NCBI RefSeq assembly: GCF_002234575.2
Contig: NZ_CP022464.2
Location: forward strand, 3,100,001 to 3,164,000
DNA: 64,000 nt
Reading direction: 5' to 3'
DNA from: Enterocloster bolteae
GTDB lineage: Bacteria; Bacillota; Clostridia; Lachnospirales; Lachnospiraceae
Position 1 is the stretch's first letter. Each line of letters begins with the position of its first letter. Positions 18,118 to 26,952 of this stretch are shown piece after piece. Below the pieces are notes generated by a model. That model saw only the letters and a list, made by a program, of their open reading frames with translations. It was not told the DNA's origin and did not search any database. The translations under genes and the position numbers were made by a program.

Positions 18118-19329
18118 ATGAACAGAGAACAGTTAATGAAAATGAGCAAGAAAGAGTTAAAAGCACGCCTTGTTACCGTGGGTAAAGAAGCCCAGGACAA
18201 GAGCGGCGAGGAATTAACCTCCCTCATGGACGAAGCAAGGACCATTGGGGAAATCCTGGACGAGATTAAAGCCCGTGAGGAACTTGCAAAGGCAGCCCAG
18301 GCAGCAGCCGGAGAGGGCGAAGGACCGGACGGAAACGCCGGAGAGGGTGCAGAGGTCAAAGACCAGGCAAGAGCAAAGAGCGGTAAGGCATTAAAAGCCG
18401 GAGCAAAGACCACATACAACGCAAAGAAGATTGCTAAACCTATGGCGGCACTTTCCACCACAACGGGCGTTGTTATGCCACACCATACAAGCCCGGACAT
18501 TACACCGACATTTAACAACGTATCATCCCTTATTGACCGTGTTACAACTATTCCGCTTGTAGGCGGCGAAACATATAGCCGTCCTTATGTGAAGTCATAC
18601 GGGGACGGGGCCGGAAGCACCGCAGAGGGAGCAGATTACAACACATCTGAACCGGAATTTGGTTACGCAGAGATTGCAAGAGAGAAAATCACAGCATACG
18701 CCGAAGAGCCGGAAGAAATGCAGAAATTAACGGATGCAGATTATGACGGCGTTATTGAAGATAGCATTACAAGAGCAATCCGCCGTTACGCATCTCGTCA
18801 GATTTTGGTAGGGGACGGCACAAGCGGAAAATTCAAGGGAATTTTCTATAATCCGGCAAGCGAAAGTGATGATATTATTGACCGCAACACGGACATTACA
18901 ACCATTACCGCCGTTGCAGATGATACCCTGGACGAGATTATTTATTCCTACGGTGGGGATGAAGAGGTAGAGGATGTAGCCGTGTTAATCCTTAGTAAGA
19001 AAGACTTAAAGAAGTTTGCCAAGTTAAGAGATAAACAGGGCAGAAAGGTTTATACAATCGTAAACCATGGCAATACCGGAACAATTGACGAAGTGCCTTA
19101 TATCATCAACTCCGCTTGTGCAGAAATTGGCGGAACAAAAGATGCTTATTGTATGGCTTACGGTCCGTTATCAAATTACGAGGTTGCCGTATTCTCTGAT
19201 ATTGAAACGGCAAAATCTACGGATTACAAGTTTAAGTCCGGCCAGATTTGCTACAAGGGTTGCGTATTCATGGGCGGAAATGTCGTTGCAAGAAACGGAT
19301 TTATCCGTGTAAAGAACCCGGCAGCGTAA
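18118..19329 (+). CDS. Major capsid protein, HK97 fold
   Basis: 403 residues. The first ~110 are a charged helical delta domain (ELTSLMDEARTIGEILDEIKAREELAKA) likely removed by the upstream protease. The HK97-fold body begins with TPTFNNVSSLIDRVTTIPLVGGETYSRP and contains RQILVGDGTSGKFKGIFYNP. Good ribosome site GAGAGGAAAG. Confidence 0.93.
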   Translation: MNREQLMKMSKKELKARLVTVGKEAQDKSGEELTSLMDEARTIGEILDEIKAREELAKAAQAAAGEGEGPDGNAGEGAEVKDQARAKSGKALKAGAKTTYNAKKIAKPMAALSTTTGVVMPHHTSPDITPTFNNVSSLIDRVTTIPLVGGETYSRPYVKSYGDGAGSTAEGADYNTSEPEFGYAEIAREKITAYAEEPEEMQKLTDADYDGVIEDSITRAIRRYASRQILVGDGTSGKFKGIFYNPASESDDIIDRNTDITTITAVADDTLDEIIYSYGGDEEVEDVAVLILSKKDLKKFAKLRDKQGRKVYTIVNHGNTGTIDEVPYIINSACAEIGGTKDAYCMAYGPLSNYEVAVFSDIETAKSTDYKFKSGQICYKGCVFMGGNVVARNGFIRVKNPAA

Positions 19330-19347
19330 GAGAAAGGCGGCTAAAGC

Positions 19348-19659
19348 ATGACAAAGGAACAATTGATTGCGAAAGCCAAATTGAGAATTAGAAAAACATC
19401 AAGTGATATGTTGGATGAAGATGTGGGGCAGCTTGTAGAAGTTGCCCTTGCAGACTTAAAACGTATCGGTGTGCATAGTTCCTATTTGGATGAAGCAGAC
19501 ATAAAAGACCCCTTAATCATTGAAGCCGTTTTGTTATATTGTCACGCTAATTTTGGAAGCCCGGATAATCAGACACAGTTACTTGCATCCTATAATGCAA
19601 TGTGTACCAAGATAAAAGGCGGTGGGTATCATAGAGAAGTCAATAAAACTATTGATTAA
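19348..19659 (+). CDS. Head-tail connector, gp6-like
   Basis: 103 residues. The helical pattern (LIAKAKLRIRKTS ... PLIIEAVLLYCHANFGSPDN) is typical of phage gp6-like DNA-packaging adaptors that sit under the portal. Overlaps the next gene by 38 bases in another frame. Confidence 0.82.
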   Translation: MTKEQLIAKAKLRIRKTSSDMLDEDVGQLVEVALADLKRIGVHSSYLDEADIKDPLIIEAVLLYCHANFGSPDNQTQLLASYNAMCTKIKGGGYHREVNKTID

Positions 19660-19909
19660 AAAGAACCAAACAGAATACCAGGAAACGGAAGTAATAGCAT
19701 CAATTAACCCGGTGGGGCGTGACGAGTTCGCAGCCGCCGGGCAATTGGGTTATAAAGCAACATCACAATTGGAAGTTTGGGACTTTGAATATGACGGGCA
19801 AACGGAAGTTTCCATAGACGGAAAGCGTTATGCAGTATATAGAACCTACGGACCGAAGAGCAACGGAAAAACAGAGTTGTATATTGCGGAAAGGGTGGGG
19901 AAAGGTTGA
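19622..19909 (+). CDS. Head closure / head-tail adaptor protein
   Basis: 95 residues from a GTG start. Beta-rich SPP1 gp16-like pattern: EVIASINPVGRDEFAAAGQLGYKATSQLEVW and KRYAVYRTYGPKSNGKTELYIAER. Its TGA overlaps the TTG start of the next gene, the usual head-completion gene order. Confidence 0.82.
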   Translation: MGIIEKSIKLLIKKNQTEYQETEVIASINPVGRDEFAAAGQLGYKATSQLEVWDFEYDGQTEVSIDGKRYAVYRTYGPKSNGKTELYIAERVGKG

Positions 19910-20298
19910 AAGTTTCACTTGATAGCCTGGACGAAGAAATAAAAAAAGAATTGGAAAATTTCAATGCGGAAGTGATAAACGCAGCAAATGACAGTTTCCA
20001 GGAAACGGCAAAAGAAGCCGCAGAAATGTTAAAAAAAGGCGGACCGTACCAGGAAAGAACCGGAGCATACACAAAAGATTGGGCGGTTGACAAGCGAGGA
20101 AGCCGGACAAGTGTAGTTACCGGGTTAAATGGATATAGCGTTTATAACAAGAAGCATTACCAATTAACCCACCTTTTGGAAAACGGACACCAAAGCAGAA
20201 AAGGGGGCCGTGTAAAGGCATTTAGCCACATTGCCCCGGTCAATGAACAATTGGGCGAAATGGTAACCGGAAAGATTGAAAGCAAATTAAGGGGGTAA
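19906..20298 (+). CDS. HK97 gp10-like tail completion protein
   Basis: 130 residues, TTG start overlapping the previous stop. HK97-gp10 pattern: KEAAEMLKKGGPYQERTGAYTKDW, then HYQLTHLLENGHQSRKGGRVKAFSHIAPVNEQ. The LTHLLENGH box is characteristic of this family. Confidence 0.88.
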   Translation: MKVSLDSLDEEIKKELENFNAEVINAANDSFQETAKEAAEMLKKGGPYQERTGAYTKDWAVDKRGSRTSVVTGLNGYSVYNKKHYQLTHLLENGHQSRKGGRVKAFSHIAPVNEQLGEMVTGKIESKLRG

Positions 20299-20300
20299 AA

Positions 20301-20660
20301 ATGGCAACGGCAGCAGTATTAACAGAGAGGGCGGAAAGTCTGGGACTACCCATAACAAAAAACGCCTTTGAGGGGACTTTAGAAAACCCCGTGCCGCCAT
20401 TACCTTACATGGTTTACCTTTTGCCACGGGAAGCAACCGCCGGGGCGGATAGTAGACCAAATAATCTAATGGCGGATGATTGGCAATTGGAACTTTACAC
20501 CGTTGCAGATGATGAAGCGGCGGAAGAAATCAGAACACGGATTGAAAACGAGGTTTTACATGATGTGGACTATGTTAAATTTGTGGCTTATGTGGATAGT
20601 GAGGAATGTTTTCAAACGGCCTACGAAGTCACGGGATTATTGAGGAAAGCGAGGAAATAA
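20301..20660 (+). CDS. Tail terminator-like protein
   Basis: 119 residues. Position between gp10-like and tail tube genes, and the sequence (LPITKNAFEGTLENPVPPLPYMVYLL ... DDWQLELYTVADDEAAEEIRTRIENEV), fit the tail-terminator/tail-completion group. The N-terminal AAVL codons contain one copy of the recurring GGCAGCAGTATTAA. Confidence 0.7.
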   Translation: MATAAVLTERAESLGLPITKNAFEGTLENPVPPLPYMVYLLPREATAGADSRPNNLMADDWQLELYTVADDEAAEEIRTRIENEVLHDVDYVKFVAYVDSEECFQTAYEVTGLLRKARK

Positions 20661-20662
20661 GA

Positions 20663-21217
20663 ATGGACAAAGAAAGCATTGTTTTAGGTAGCGGAGATTT
20701 GTATTGTACAGACTTCCAGGGAACAAACGAAGCAATCCCGGATGATGCGGCGATTGAAACAGAAGATAACCGCCTGGGGCATATTAAGGGCGGTGCGGAA
20801 ATTGAGTATGCACCGGAGTTTTACGAAGCAAAAGACGATATGGGTAAAGTTTCCAAAGTAATTATTACGGAAGAGGAAGCCACCCTTAAAAGCGGAATTA
20901 TGACATGGTGCGGAACAACGCTTGAAAAGTTATGTCAGACCGCAAGAGTGACAGAAGATAAGGCAAAGGGAATTAGAACGGTCAAAATTGGCGGTATCGG
21001 AAACGCAACGGGTAAGAAATACCTTTTGCGATTTGTCCATAAAGATACCAAGGACGGAAATATCCGTGTAACGATTGTTGGTAATAACCAGGCCGGTTTT
21101 ACGATTGCCTTTGCAAAGGATAGCGAAACCGTTATTGATGCAGAATTTAAAGCACAGCCTATGGACAAAGAGGGTACTTTAATCCTTTACACAGAGGATA
21201 TTGACAAAACAGAGTAG
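20663..21217 (+). CDS. Major tail (tube) protein
   Basis: 184 residues; ATG 20663 follows GAGGAAAT. Beta-rich, with GSGDLYCTDF and IKGGAEIEYAPEFYEAKDDMGKVSKVIITEEEATLK, the usual start of tail-tube proteins of Clostridia siphophages, and a C-terminal GTLILYTEDID. Followed by tail chaperone genes. Confidence 0.85.
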   Translation: MDKESIVLGSGDLYCTDFQGTNEAIPDDAAIETEDNRLGHIKGGAEIEYAPEFYEAKDDMGKVSKVIITEEEATLKSGIMTWCGTTLEKLCQTARVTEDKAKGIRTVKIGGIGNATGKKYLLRFVHKDTKDGNIRVTIVGNNQAGFTIAFAKDSETVIDAEFKAQPMDKEGTLILYTEDIDKTE

Positions 21218-21298
21218 CCAAAACACGGGCCAACGATAAGAACGGGCGGCCGGTTGAAAAATCGAGCCGCCTTATTGCATGAAAGAGAGGAACACAAC

Positions 21299-21649
21299 AT
21301 GGCAGTAAAAGAATTTAACATGAACAAAATTAAACGTACCTTTTGGCCGTTTACTCTGAAAGATAAAAAGGATGAAAACGGAAATGTGGTTGAAAAGGGC
21401 AAAAAAATTATTGTCCGTATGCCGCAAAAGGGCGTTTTTGAAGCAATAAAGGATGTGGAAGCCAACGGAACGGGCGAGGATGCCGATACATCAACCATTT
21501 ATAACCTTGTGGCAGCAGTATTAAACAACAATATGGGAAATGTGAAAGTTTCAGCCGAAGAGGTAGAGAGTTACGACATTGAAGAGTGTACGGCAATCCT
21601 TAACGCATACATGGAGTTTGTGGATGAATTAAAAGCAAACCCAAACTAA
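21299..21649 (+). CDS. Tail assembly chaperone (G-like)
   Basis: 116 residues; ATG 21299 after GAGAGGAACACAAC. KRTFWPFTLKDKKDENGNVVEKGKKIIVRMP and a helical C-terminus (EECTAILNAYMEFVDELKANPN). Its stop TAA is directly preceded by the slippery heptamer CCCAAAC, and the next gene lies in the -1 frame, so a G-GT fusion is predicted as in lambda and most siphophages. Confidence 0.82.
   Translation: MAVKEFNMNKIKRTFWPFTLKDKKDENGNVVEKGKKIIVRMPQKGVFEAIKDVEANGTGEDADTSTIYNLVAAVLNNNMGNVKVSAEEVESYDIEECTAILNAYMEFVDELKANPN
21640..21646 (+). promoter_or_regulatory. Predicted -1 ribosomal frameshift site CCCAAAC
   Basis: Zero-frame reading is C CCA AAC TAA, an exact X XXY YYZ heptamer ending at the stop codon. 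The -1 frame is open through this point into 21652-21939, without any stop. No stimulatory stem-loop was identified. Confidence 0.75.
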
Positions 21650-21651
21650 AA

Positions 21652-21939
21652 ATGCCCTATTATCCACGCCAGGATAAAAAGGGCGAAATCCCGTATACAA
21701 TCCTTACACGCCCGGAAAAATTGGTTATGGACTATTGCCATATCAATATTTACGAAGTCCAGGAAATGGAAATAGATATTTACCTTTTCTTCTTACGGGA
21801 AGCAATGATTTTTGAAAATTCACAGACCGAAGAGGGACGGAAATATTTAAAAGATTGCTTCCGTATGGAGCAGACAAAACCGGACCGTGAGGGATTAAGA
21901 GAAAGATTTGGAAAGAAAGGGGGAAAATCAAGTGGCTAA
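21652..21939 (+). CDS. Tail assembly chaperone, T part of the frameshift fusion
   Basis: 95 residues if it starts at ATG 21652; more likely made as a -1 frameshift extension of 21299-21649 (about 212 residues in total). Contains MDYCHINIYEVQEMEIDIYLFFLREAMI and a charged tail. Position directly before the tape measure gene, overlapping its start, is the standard place of the GT product. Confidence 0.75.
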   Translation: MPYYPRQDKKGEIPYTILTRPEKLVMDYCHINIYEVQEMEIDIYLFFLREAMIFENSQTEEGRKYLKDCFRMEQTKPDREGLRERFGKKGGKSSG

Positions 21940-24925
21940 CAACATTAAGGGTATTACTATTGAGATTGGCGGAGATACAACCAAGTTGCAAAATGCCTTA
22001 AAGGGTGTAAACGGGGACCTCAAAAGTACCAAGAATGAGTTAAAAGAGGTTGAAAAGGGCTTGAAATTAGACCCCAAGAATACCGAACTTTTAGCACAGA
22101 AACAACAGTTGCTTACAAAGGCAGTAGGCGAAACCAAAGATAAATTAGATGTATTAAAAACGGCAGAAGCCCAGGTGGAGCAGCAGTTTAAAAACGGCGA
22201 AGCATCCGAGGAGCAGTACCGGGCAATCAAACGTGAAGTAATCGCAACGGAAGCAGAACTTAAAAACCTGGAAGAGCAAGCAAAGGCGAGTAATTCAACG
22301 CTTGCAAAGGTGGGGGATGCTTTTGGAACGGTAGGGGATAAGGCAACCAAAGCCGGGGAAAAGATGATGCCCGTAACGGCCGGAATAACCGCATTAGGAG
22401 CAGCCGGGGTTGCTGCATCTATGGAATTAGATAACGGCTATGACACCATTATTACCAAGACGGGAGCAACCGGGGAAGCCCTGGAAAGCCTTACGACAGT
22501 AGCGGACAATGTATTTTCAGATATGCCAACTACAATGGATGATGTGGGCGTAGCGGTTGGAGAAGTAAATACAAGGTTCGGGGCAACCGGGACAGAGTTA
22601 GAAAATCTTTCAAAAGAATTTATTAAATTTGCAAACATCAACGGAACGGATTTAAACACGGCTATTGATAGCGTGGACAGTATTATGACAAAATTCGGCG
22701 TTGATGCTTCACAGACAAAAAATGTGTTGGGGCTTATGACAAAAGCGGGCCAGGACACGGGTATTTCAATGGAAACATTGGAAACCGCACTTACAACCAA
22801 CGGTGCAAGCCTTAAAGAAATGGGGCTTGATTTAACATCATCCGTTAATTTGCTTGCACAAATGGAAGCAAGCGGCGTTGATGTTTCAACCGCACTTGCC
22901 GGAATGAAAAAAGCGGTTCAGAACGCAACGGCAGACGGCAAGAGTGCAGACGAAGCATTGACCGAAACAATAGATAGCATTAAAAACGCAAAGACAGAAA
23001 CGGAAGCCTTAACCATTGCATCCGACCTTTTCGGAAAGAAAGGTGCGGCGGAAATGACCCAGGCAATCCGTGAGGGGCGCTTATCCGTAGACGATTTAAG
23101 CGGTGCTTTATCAGACTATGGGGATGTGGTAAGTGACACATTTGAAACCACATTAGACCCGTGGGATGATGCAGCCGTAGCAATGAACAATTTGAAACTT
23201 GCCGGGGCAGACCTGGGAAGTTCCATTTTAACCACATTGCAGCCAACAATTGATAAGGTTGTGAACAAGGTAAAAGAGTTTACAACATGGTTTAAAAACC
23301 TGGACGACAACACAAAACAGATGATTGTAAAAATCGGAATGATTGTTGCGGCTATCGGCCCGGCTTTAATCATATTTGGGAAAATGTCAACGGGAATATC
23401 CGGGGTAATAAAAACCGTAACGGGATTAACAAGCAAAATAGGCGGAATGAGTGGTGTTTTATCAGCACTCACGGGACCGGTTGGAATAGTGATTGCTATT
23501 ATAGCGGCACTTGCCGCCGGGTTCATTGCTTTATATAAAACGAATGATGAATTTAAAGAGAAAGTGGACGGGACCATAGGAAAGGTAAAGGATGCCTTTT
23601 CGCAGATGTGGACAACCATACAACCGCTTTTGGAGAGCCTAAAGCAAGCGTTTATTAACCTCATGGCTGCATTAAAACCCGTATTTGAATTTGTTCTTAC
23701 ATACATAGCAAGTATTGTAAATGGGGTTATCAATGCAGCAGCACCGATAATTGCAGCAATCCAAAATGTGATTGATTTTGTTACCAATATCATAAATGCC
23801 ATTATAGCGTTATTACATGGAGATTTTGACGGTTTCTTTTCGTATCTGCAAGGTGCGTTTAATAGTGCAATATCGTTTGTAAAAAACATCATCCAGGCGG
23901 TTATAAATTTCATAATCGGATTTTTAGAGGGGTTCGGCGTAAATGTAAAAACATTATTTACCAATATTTGGAATAGCATTGTTGCCGTATTCCAGGGCGT
24001 GGGTCAGTGGTTCAGTGACCGATTTACGGAAGCATGGAACGCAATAACCACAATTTTTTCTGCAATCGGTTCATGGTTCGCCGCCAGGTGGAACGACATA
24101 AAAACCGCCCTTGCGACCGTGGCAACGTGGTTTCTTACCATGTTTACAAATGCCTATACGAATGTAACAAACGTATTCGCTACAATCGGTTCATGGTTCG
24201 CCGCAAGGTGGAACGATATAAAAACCGCCCTTGCAGCAGTAGCCACATGGTTTTTAACTATGTTCACAAACGCATACACCAACGTAACAAATGTATTTGC
24301 TGCAATTGGTTCATGGTTTGGGGCAAGGTGGACGGAGATAAAAACCGCCCTTGCATCCGTTCCAACATGGTTTAAAACACAGTTTGATAACGCATGGACG
24401 AACATAAAAAACGCATTTGCCAATGTAACTTCCTTTTTCTCTGATTTATGGGAGAAAATCAAGGGTTGTTTCGTAAATGTCGGTACGGCAATTGGTAGTG
24501 CGGTAAGTGATGCTTTTAAATCGGCAATCAACAGTTGCCTATCAACCATAGAGGGCGTTGTAAATAAGTTTATCGGTATGATTAACGGGGTAATTGGAAT
24601 TATCAATGAGATACCGGGCGTTTCACTTTCAAAAATTGATACGCTTTCACTTCCGAGACTTGCAAAGGGCGGTGTATTAAGAGAGGGTACGGCAATGGTA
24701 GCAGAAGCCGGGCCGGAACTTTTAAGCATGGTAAACGGAAAAGCGGTTGTAACACCGCTTACGGGTTCAGCCGTAAACACGGCAGCAGACAACCTAAAGG
24801 GTAATAATGGCGGTTTCCACCAGGAAATCAATATTACAAGCCCTAAAGCCCTATCCCCTTATGAAGTGGCAAGACAAACGAGAATACAGACCCGTGCAAT
24901 GGCTATTGCAATGCAGAGGGGGTAA
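21932..24925 (+). CDS. Tail tape measure protein
   Basis: 997 residues from GTG 21932 behind AAAGGGGGAAA. Order: N-terminal coiled coil (LKSTKNELKEVEKGLKLDPKNTE), helical TMP core (ITALGAAGVAASMELDNGYDTI), hydrophobic segments at about 460-550 (MIVAAIGPALIIFGKM; IVIAIIAALAAGFIALY), then 40-residue tandem repeats with (A/T)IGSWFAARW, and a conserved GXXXF-type tail (RLAKGGVLREGTAMVAEAGPELLSMVNG). Sets tail length and may pass into the membrane at DNA ejection. Confidence 0.95.
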   Translation: MANNIKGITIEIGGDTTKLQNALKGVNGDLKSTKNELKEVEKGLKLDPKNTELLAQKQQLLTKAVGETKDKLDVLKTAEAQVEQQFKNGEASEEQYRAIKREVIATEAELKNLEEQAKASNSTLAKVGDAFGTVGDKATKAGEKMMPVTAGITALGAAGVAASMELDNGYDTIITKTGATGEALESLTTVADNVFSDMPTTMDDVGVAVGEVNTRFGATGTELENLSKEFIKFANINGTDLNTAIDSVDSIMTKFGVDASQTKNVLGLMTKAGQDTGISMETLETALTTNGASLKEMGLDLTSSVNLLAQMEASGVDVSTALAGMKKAVQNATADGKSADEALTETIDSIKNAKTETEALTIASDLFGKKGAAEMTQAIREGRLSVDDLSGALSDYGDVVSDTFETTLDPWDDAAVAMNNLKLAGADLGSSILTTLQPTIDKVVNKVKEFTTWFKNLDDNTKQMIVKIGMIVAAIGPALIIFGKMSTGISGVIKTVTGLTSKIGGMSGVLSALTGPVGIVIAIIAALAAGFIALYKTNDEFKEKVDGTIGKVKDAFSQMWTTIQPLLESLKQAFINLMAALKPVFEFVLTYIASIVNGVINAAAPIIAAIQNVIDFVTNIINAIIALLHGDFDGFFSYLQGAFNSAISFVKNIIQAVINFIIGFLEGFGVNVKTLFTNIWNSIVAVFQGVGQWFSDRFTEAWNAITTIFSAIGSWFAARWNDIKTALATVATWFLTMFTNAYTNVTNVFATIGSWFAARWNDIKTALAAVATWFLTMFTNAYTNVTNVFAAIGSWFGARWTEIKTALASVPTWFKTQFDNAWTNIKNAFANVTSFFSDLWEKIKGCFVNVGTAIGSAVSDAFKSAINSCLSTIEGVVNKFIGMINGVIGIINEIPGVSLSKIDTLSLPRLAKGGVLREGTAMVAEAGPELLSMVNGKAVVTPLTGSAVNTAADNLKGNNGGFHQEINITSPKALSPYEVARQTRIQTRAMAIAMQRG
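24001..24420 (+). repeat. 120-bp tandem repeats inside the tape measure gene
   Basis: CAATCGGTTCATGGTTCG recurs at 24063 and 24183, and as CAATTGGTTCATGGTTTG at 24303, an exact 120-bp (40-codon) period. A more diverged unit precedes (from about 24001) and another follows. Repeat-number change would alter predicted tail length in 40-residue steps. Confidence 0.85.
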
Positions 24926-24928
24926 ATT

Positions 24929-25882
24929 ATGGCAGATATTACAATTACTTGTACAAATGATAAAAATGTTTCTATTACCTTTAGGTGGGATTGGGATAAA
25001 AGCCCATTCCACCTATTGGATGTAGAGGGAATTTATGGTTACAGTTGCAAGGTTACAACATCAGAAAATACTACCACGGACGGCAGCACATACCAGGGAA
25101 GCACGGCAGAGGAAAGAAACATTGTAATTACAACAGAGATTGACGGGGATTACAAAAAGAACCGGGAATTATTATACAGAGTATTCCAAAAGGGCAGAAC
25201 CGGAACGCTTGAATATAGCGAGGACGGGGATGTAAAAACTATCAATTACAAAGTAGAAAATGTATTGCCGGGAGCAATAACGGGCGTTGTGAGGGATTAT
25301 ACAATTAGTCTTAAATGTCCAGACCCATACTTTAAGGACCTGTCAGATGTGGAAGTGGTAATGGCAAGTTGGGTATCAGATTGGTACTTTGAAAACGGGT
25401 TTGATATTAACGGCGTGGAATTTGGACACCGGGAAGCCGAGTTGGTAAAAGAAATTGAGAATGACAACGGAGCGGACAATATCGGAATTACCGCAATATT
25501 CAAAGCAGACGGCATTGTAAAAAATCCGGCCATTTACCATTCAGAGAGTGGGAAATATACAAAGGTTGGTTATACCGGAAATGATTTTGAATTACAAAGC
25601 GGTCAATATGTGGTTATTTTCACACATACCGGAAAGAAAAATATGTATCTTTTGGACGGTGTGAGCCAGGCGGAAATTGAGGAACACAAGGACCGTTACG
25701 GAATGATTGATTGGGACACGGTTGTTTCCATATACGGGACAATCATAAACCAATATTATGACGAGGACGGGGAGTATATACAGTTGCAGGACGGCACAAA
25801 CACCATTACATACAACGCAGAAAGCGGCATTAACTATTTATCCGTGTCAGTATATTACCGCATTTCATATTTGGGGGTGTAA
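24929..25882 (+). CDS. Distal tail protein (Dit-like)
   Basis: 317 residues. N-terminal FRWDWDKSPFHLLDVEGIYGYSCKV and the middle box LYRVFQKGRTGTLEYSEDGDVKTINYKVENV...SLKCPDPYFKDL are the usual pattern of Dit proteins (ring at the tail tip). The C-terminal half is beta-rich and may be an extra galectin/carbohydrate-binding-like insertion. Follows the tape measure gene as expected. Confidence 0.85.
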   Translation: MADITITCTNDKNVSITFRWDWDKSPFHLLDVEGIYGYSCKVTTSENTTTDGSTYQGSTAEERNIVITTEIDGDYKKNRELLYRVFQKGRTGTLEYSEDGDVKTINYKVENVLPGAITGVVRDYTISLKCPDPYFKDLSDVEVVMASWVSDWYFENGFDINGVEFGHREAELVKEIENDNGADNIGITAIFKADGIVKNPAIYHSESGKYTKVGYTGNDFELQSGQYVVIFTHTGKKNMYLLDGVSQAEIEEHKDRYGMIDWDTVVSIYGTIINQYYDEDGEYIQLQDGTNTITYNAESGINYLSVSVYYRISYLGV

Positions 25883-25886
25883 GAGC

Positions 25887-26933
25887 ATGGAAATTATTGT
25901 ATATGACCGCAATTTGTACCGCCTGGGGACGATTGAAAACCATACATCCTTACAATGGCATAGAAAATATTACGAGTGTGGCACGTTTGAGTTACACGCC
26001 CCGGCAACAGAGGACAACATAAGGCTTTTGCAGCCGGGTAATGTAATAAGGCCAAAAGGAAAGGATGAAGCCGCCGTTATCCGTGGGGACCAGACGGAAG
26101 AGGAAAGCACCCTTGTAAATGAGATTGTGCGAAACGGCTATTTTCTGCCTATATATTTCAATGACAGATTGACCGGCCCCATGTTCACATTCAACGGAAC
26201 GTGTGAAGATGCCATGCGCTTTATGATTAACCGTATGGCAGCAGTACCGTTATTGGAAGTAGCCCCAGGAATAGGGGATGCAACCAAAATAACATTCCAG
26301 GCAACCTATAAGAATGTTTTAACCTATCTTTCCAAGATTGCCCGGTATTGTGAATTGGGCTTTAGGGTAGTGCCGGACTTTAAGGGTAAGAAAATGACCT
26401 TTGAAACATACAAAGGCATAGACAGAACCACGAAGCAAGGCACAAAGCCCCGTGTAATCTTTTCAGAGAGTTACAACAACCTAAACCGTGCAAAACATAC
26501 CTATTCAGACGAAACCGCCAAAACAAAGATTGTTGTAGGTGGGGCCGGGGACGGTGCGGACCGTATTTATGTAACGGTTGGCGGCGGAACGGGGTTTGAT
26601 TTACGGGAAGAGTTTTTGGATGCCAAAGACATAAACAAAGATGATTTTTCAACCAATGCGGAATACCTGGAAGCGTTACGCATCCGGGGGGAGCAGTACA
26701 GAGCGGAAAACGCCGTGATTGAGAACATAGAAGCCGAAGTGGAAGCCGAGGTTAATTTTATCTATGGCACGGATTACGATTTAGGGGACATTGTGACAGT
26801 AGAAAAGGCGAAATGGAACAAAGTATTAAATTTACGTATTACGGAACTTTGCGAGGTTTACGAATACGGCGGAATGTATGTTGTTCCTACTTTTGGGGAT
26901 GCCCTACCCACAACAATAAATTGGGACAATTAG
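25887..26933 (+). CDS. Tail-associated protein, gp37-like (Tal N-terminal type)
   Basis: 348 residues from ATG 25887. MEIIVYDRNLYRLGTIENHTSLQWHRKYYECGTFELHAP is the signature of the siphovirus ReqiPepy6 gp37-like family. Later GTDYDLGDIVTVEKAKWNKVLNLRITEL. Forms the tail-tip hub with Dit. No peptidase or glycosidase domain is fused, so it is the short form. Confidence 0.85.
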   Translation: MEIIVYDRNLYRLGTIENHTSLQWHRKYYECGTFELHAPATEDNIRLLQPGNVIRPKGKDEAAVIRGDQTEEESTLVNEIVRNGYFLPIYFNDRLTGPMFTFNGTCEDAMRFMINRMAAVPLLEVAPGIGDATKITFQATYKNVLTYLSKIARYCELGFRVVPDFKGKKMTFETYKGIDRTTKQGTKPRVIFSESYNNLNRAKHTYSDETAKTKIVVGGAGDGADRIYVTVGGGTGFDLREEFLDAKDINKDDFSTNAEYLEALRIRGEQYRAENAVIENIEAEVEAEVNFIYGTDYDLGDIVTVEKAKWNKVLNLRITELCEVYEYGGMYVVPTFGDALPTTINWDN

Positions 26934-26952
26934 GAAAGGAGAGGAAAAGCAA

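Noticed and set aside
24001..24420. CRISPR-like array
   Set aside because: The repeats are 120-bp coding units in frame with the tape measure protein, without spacers.
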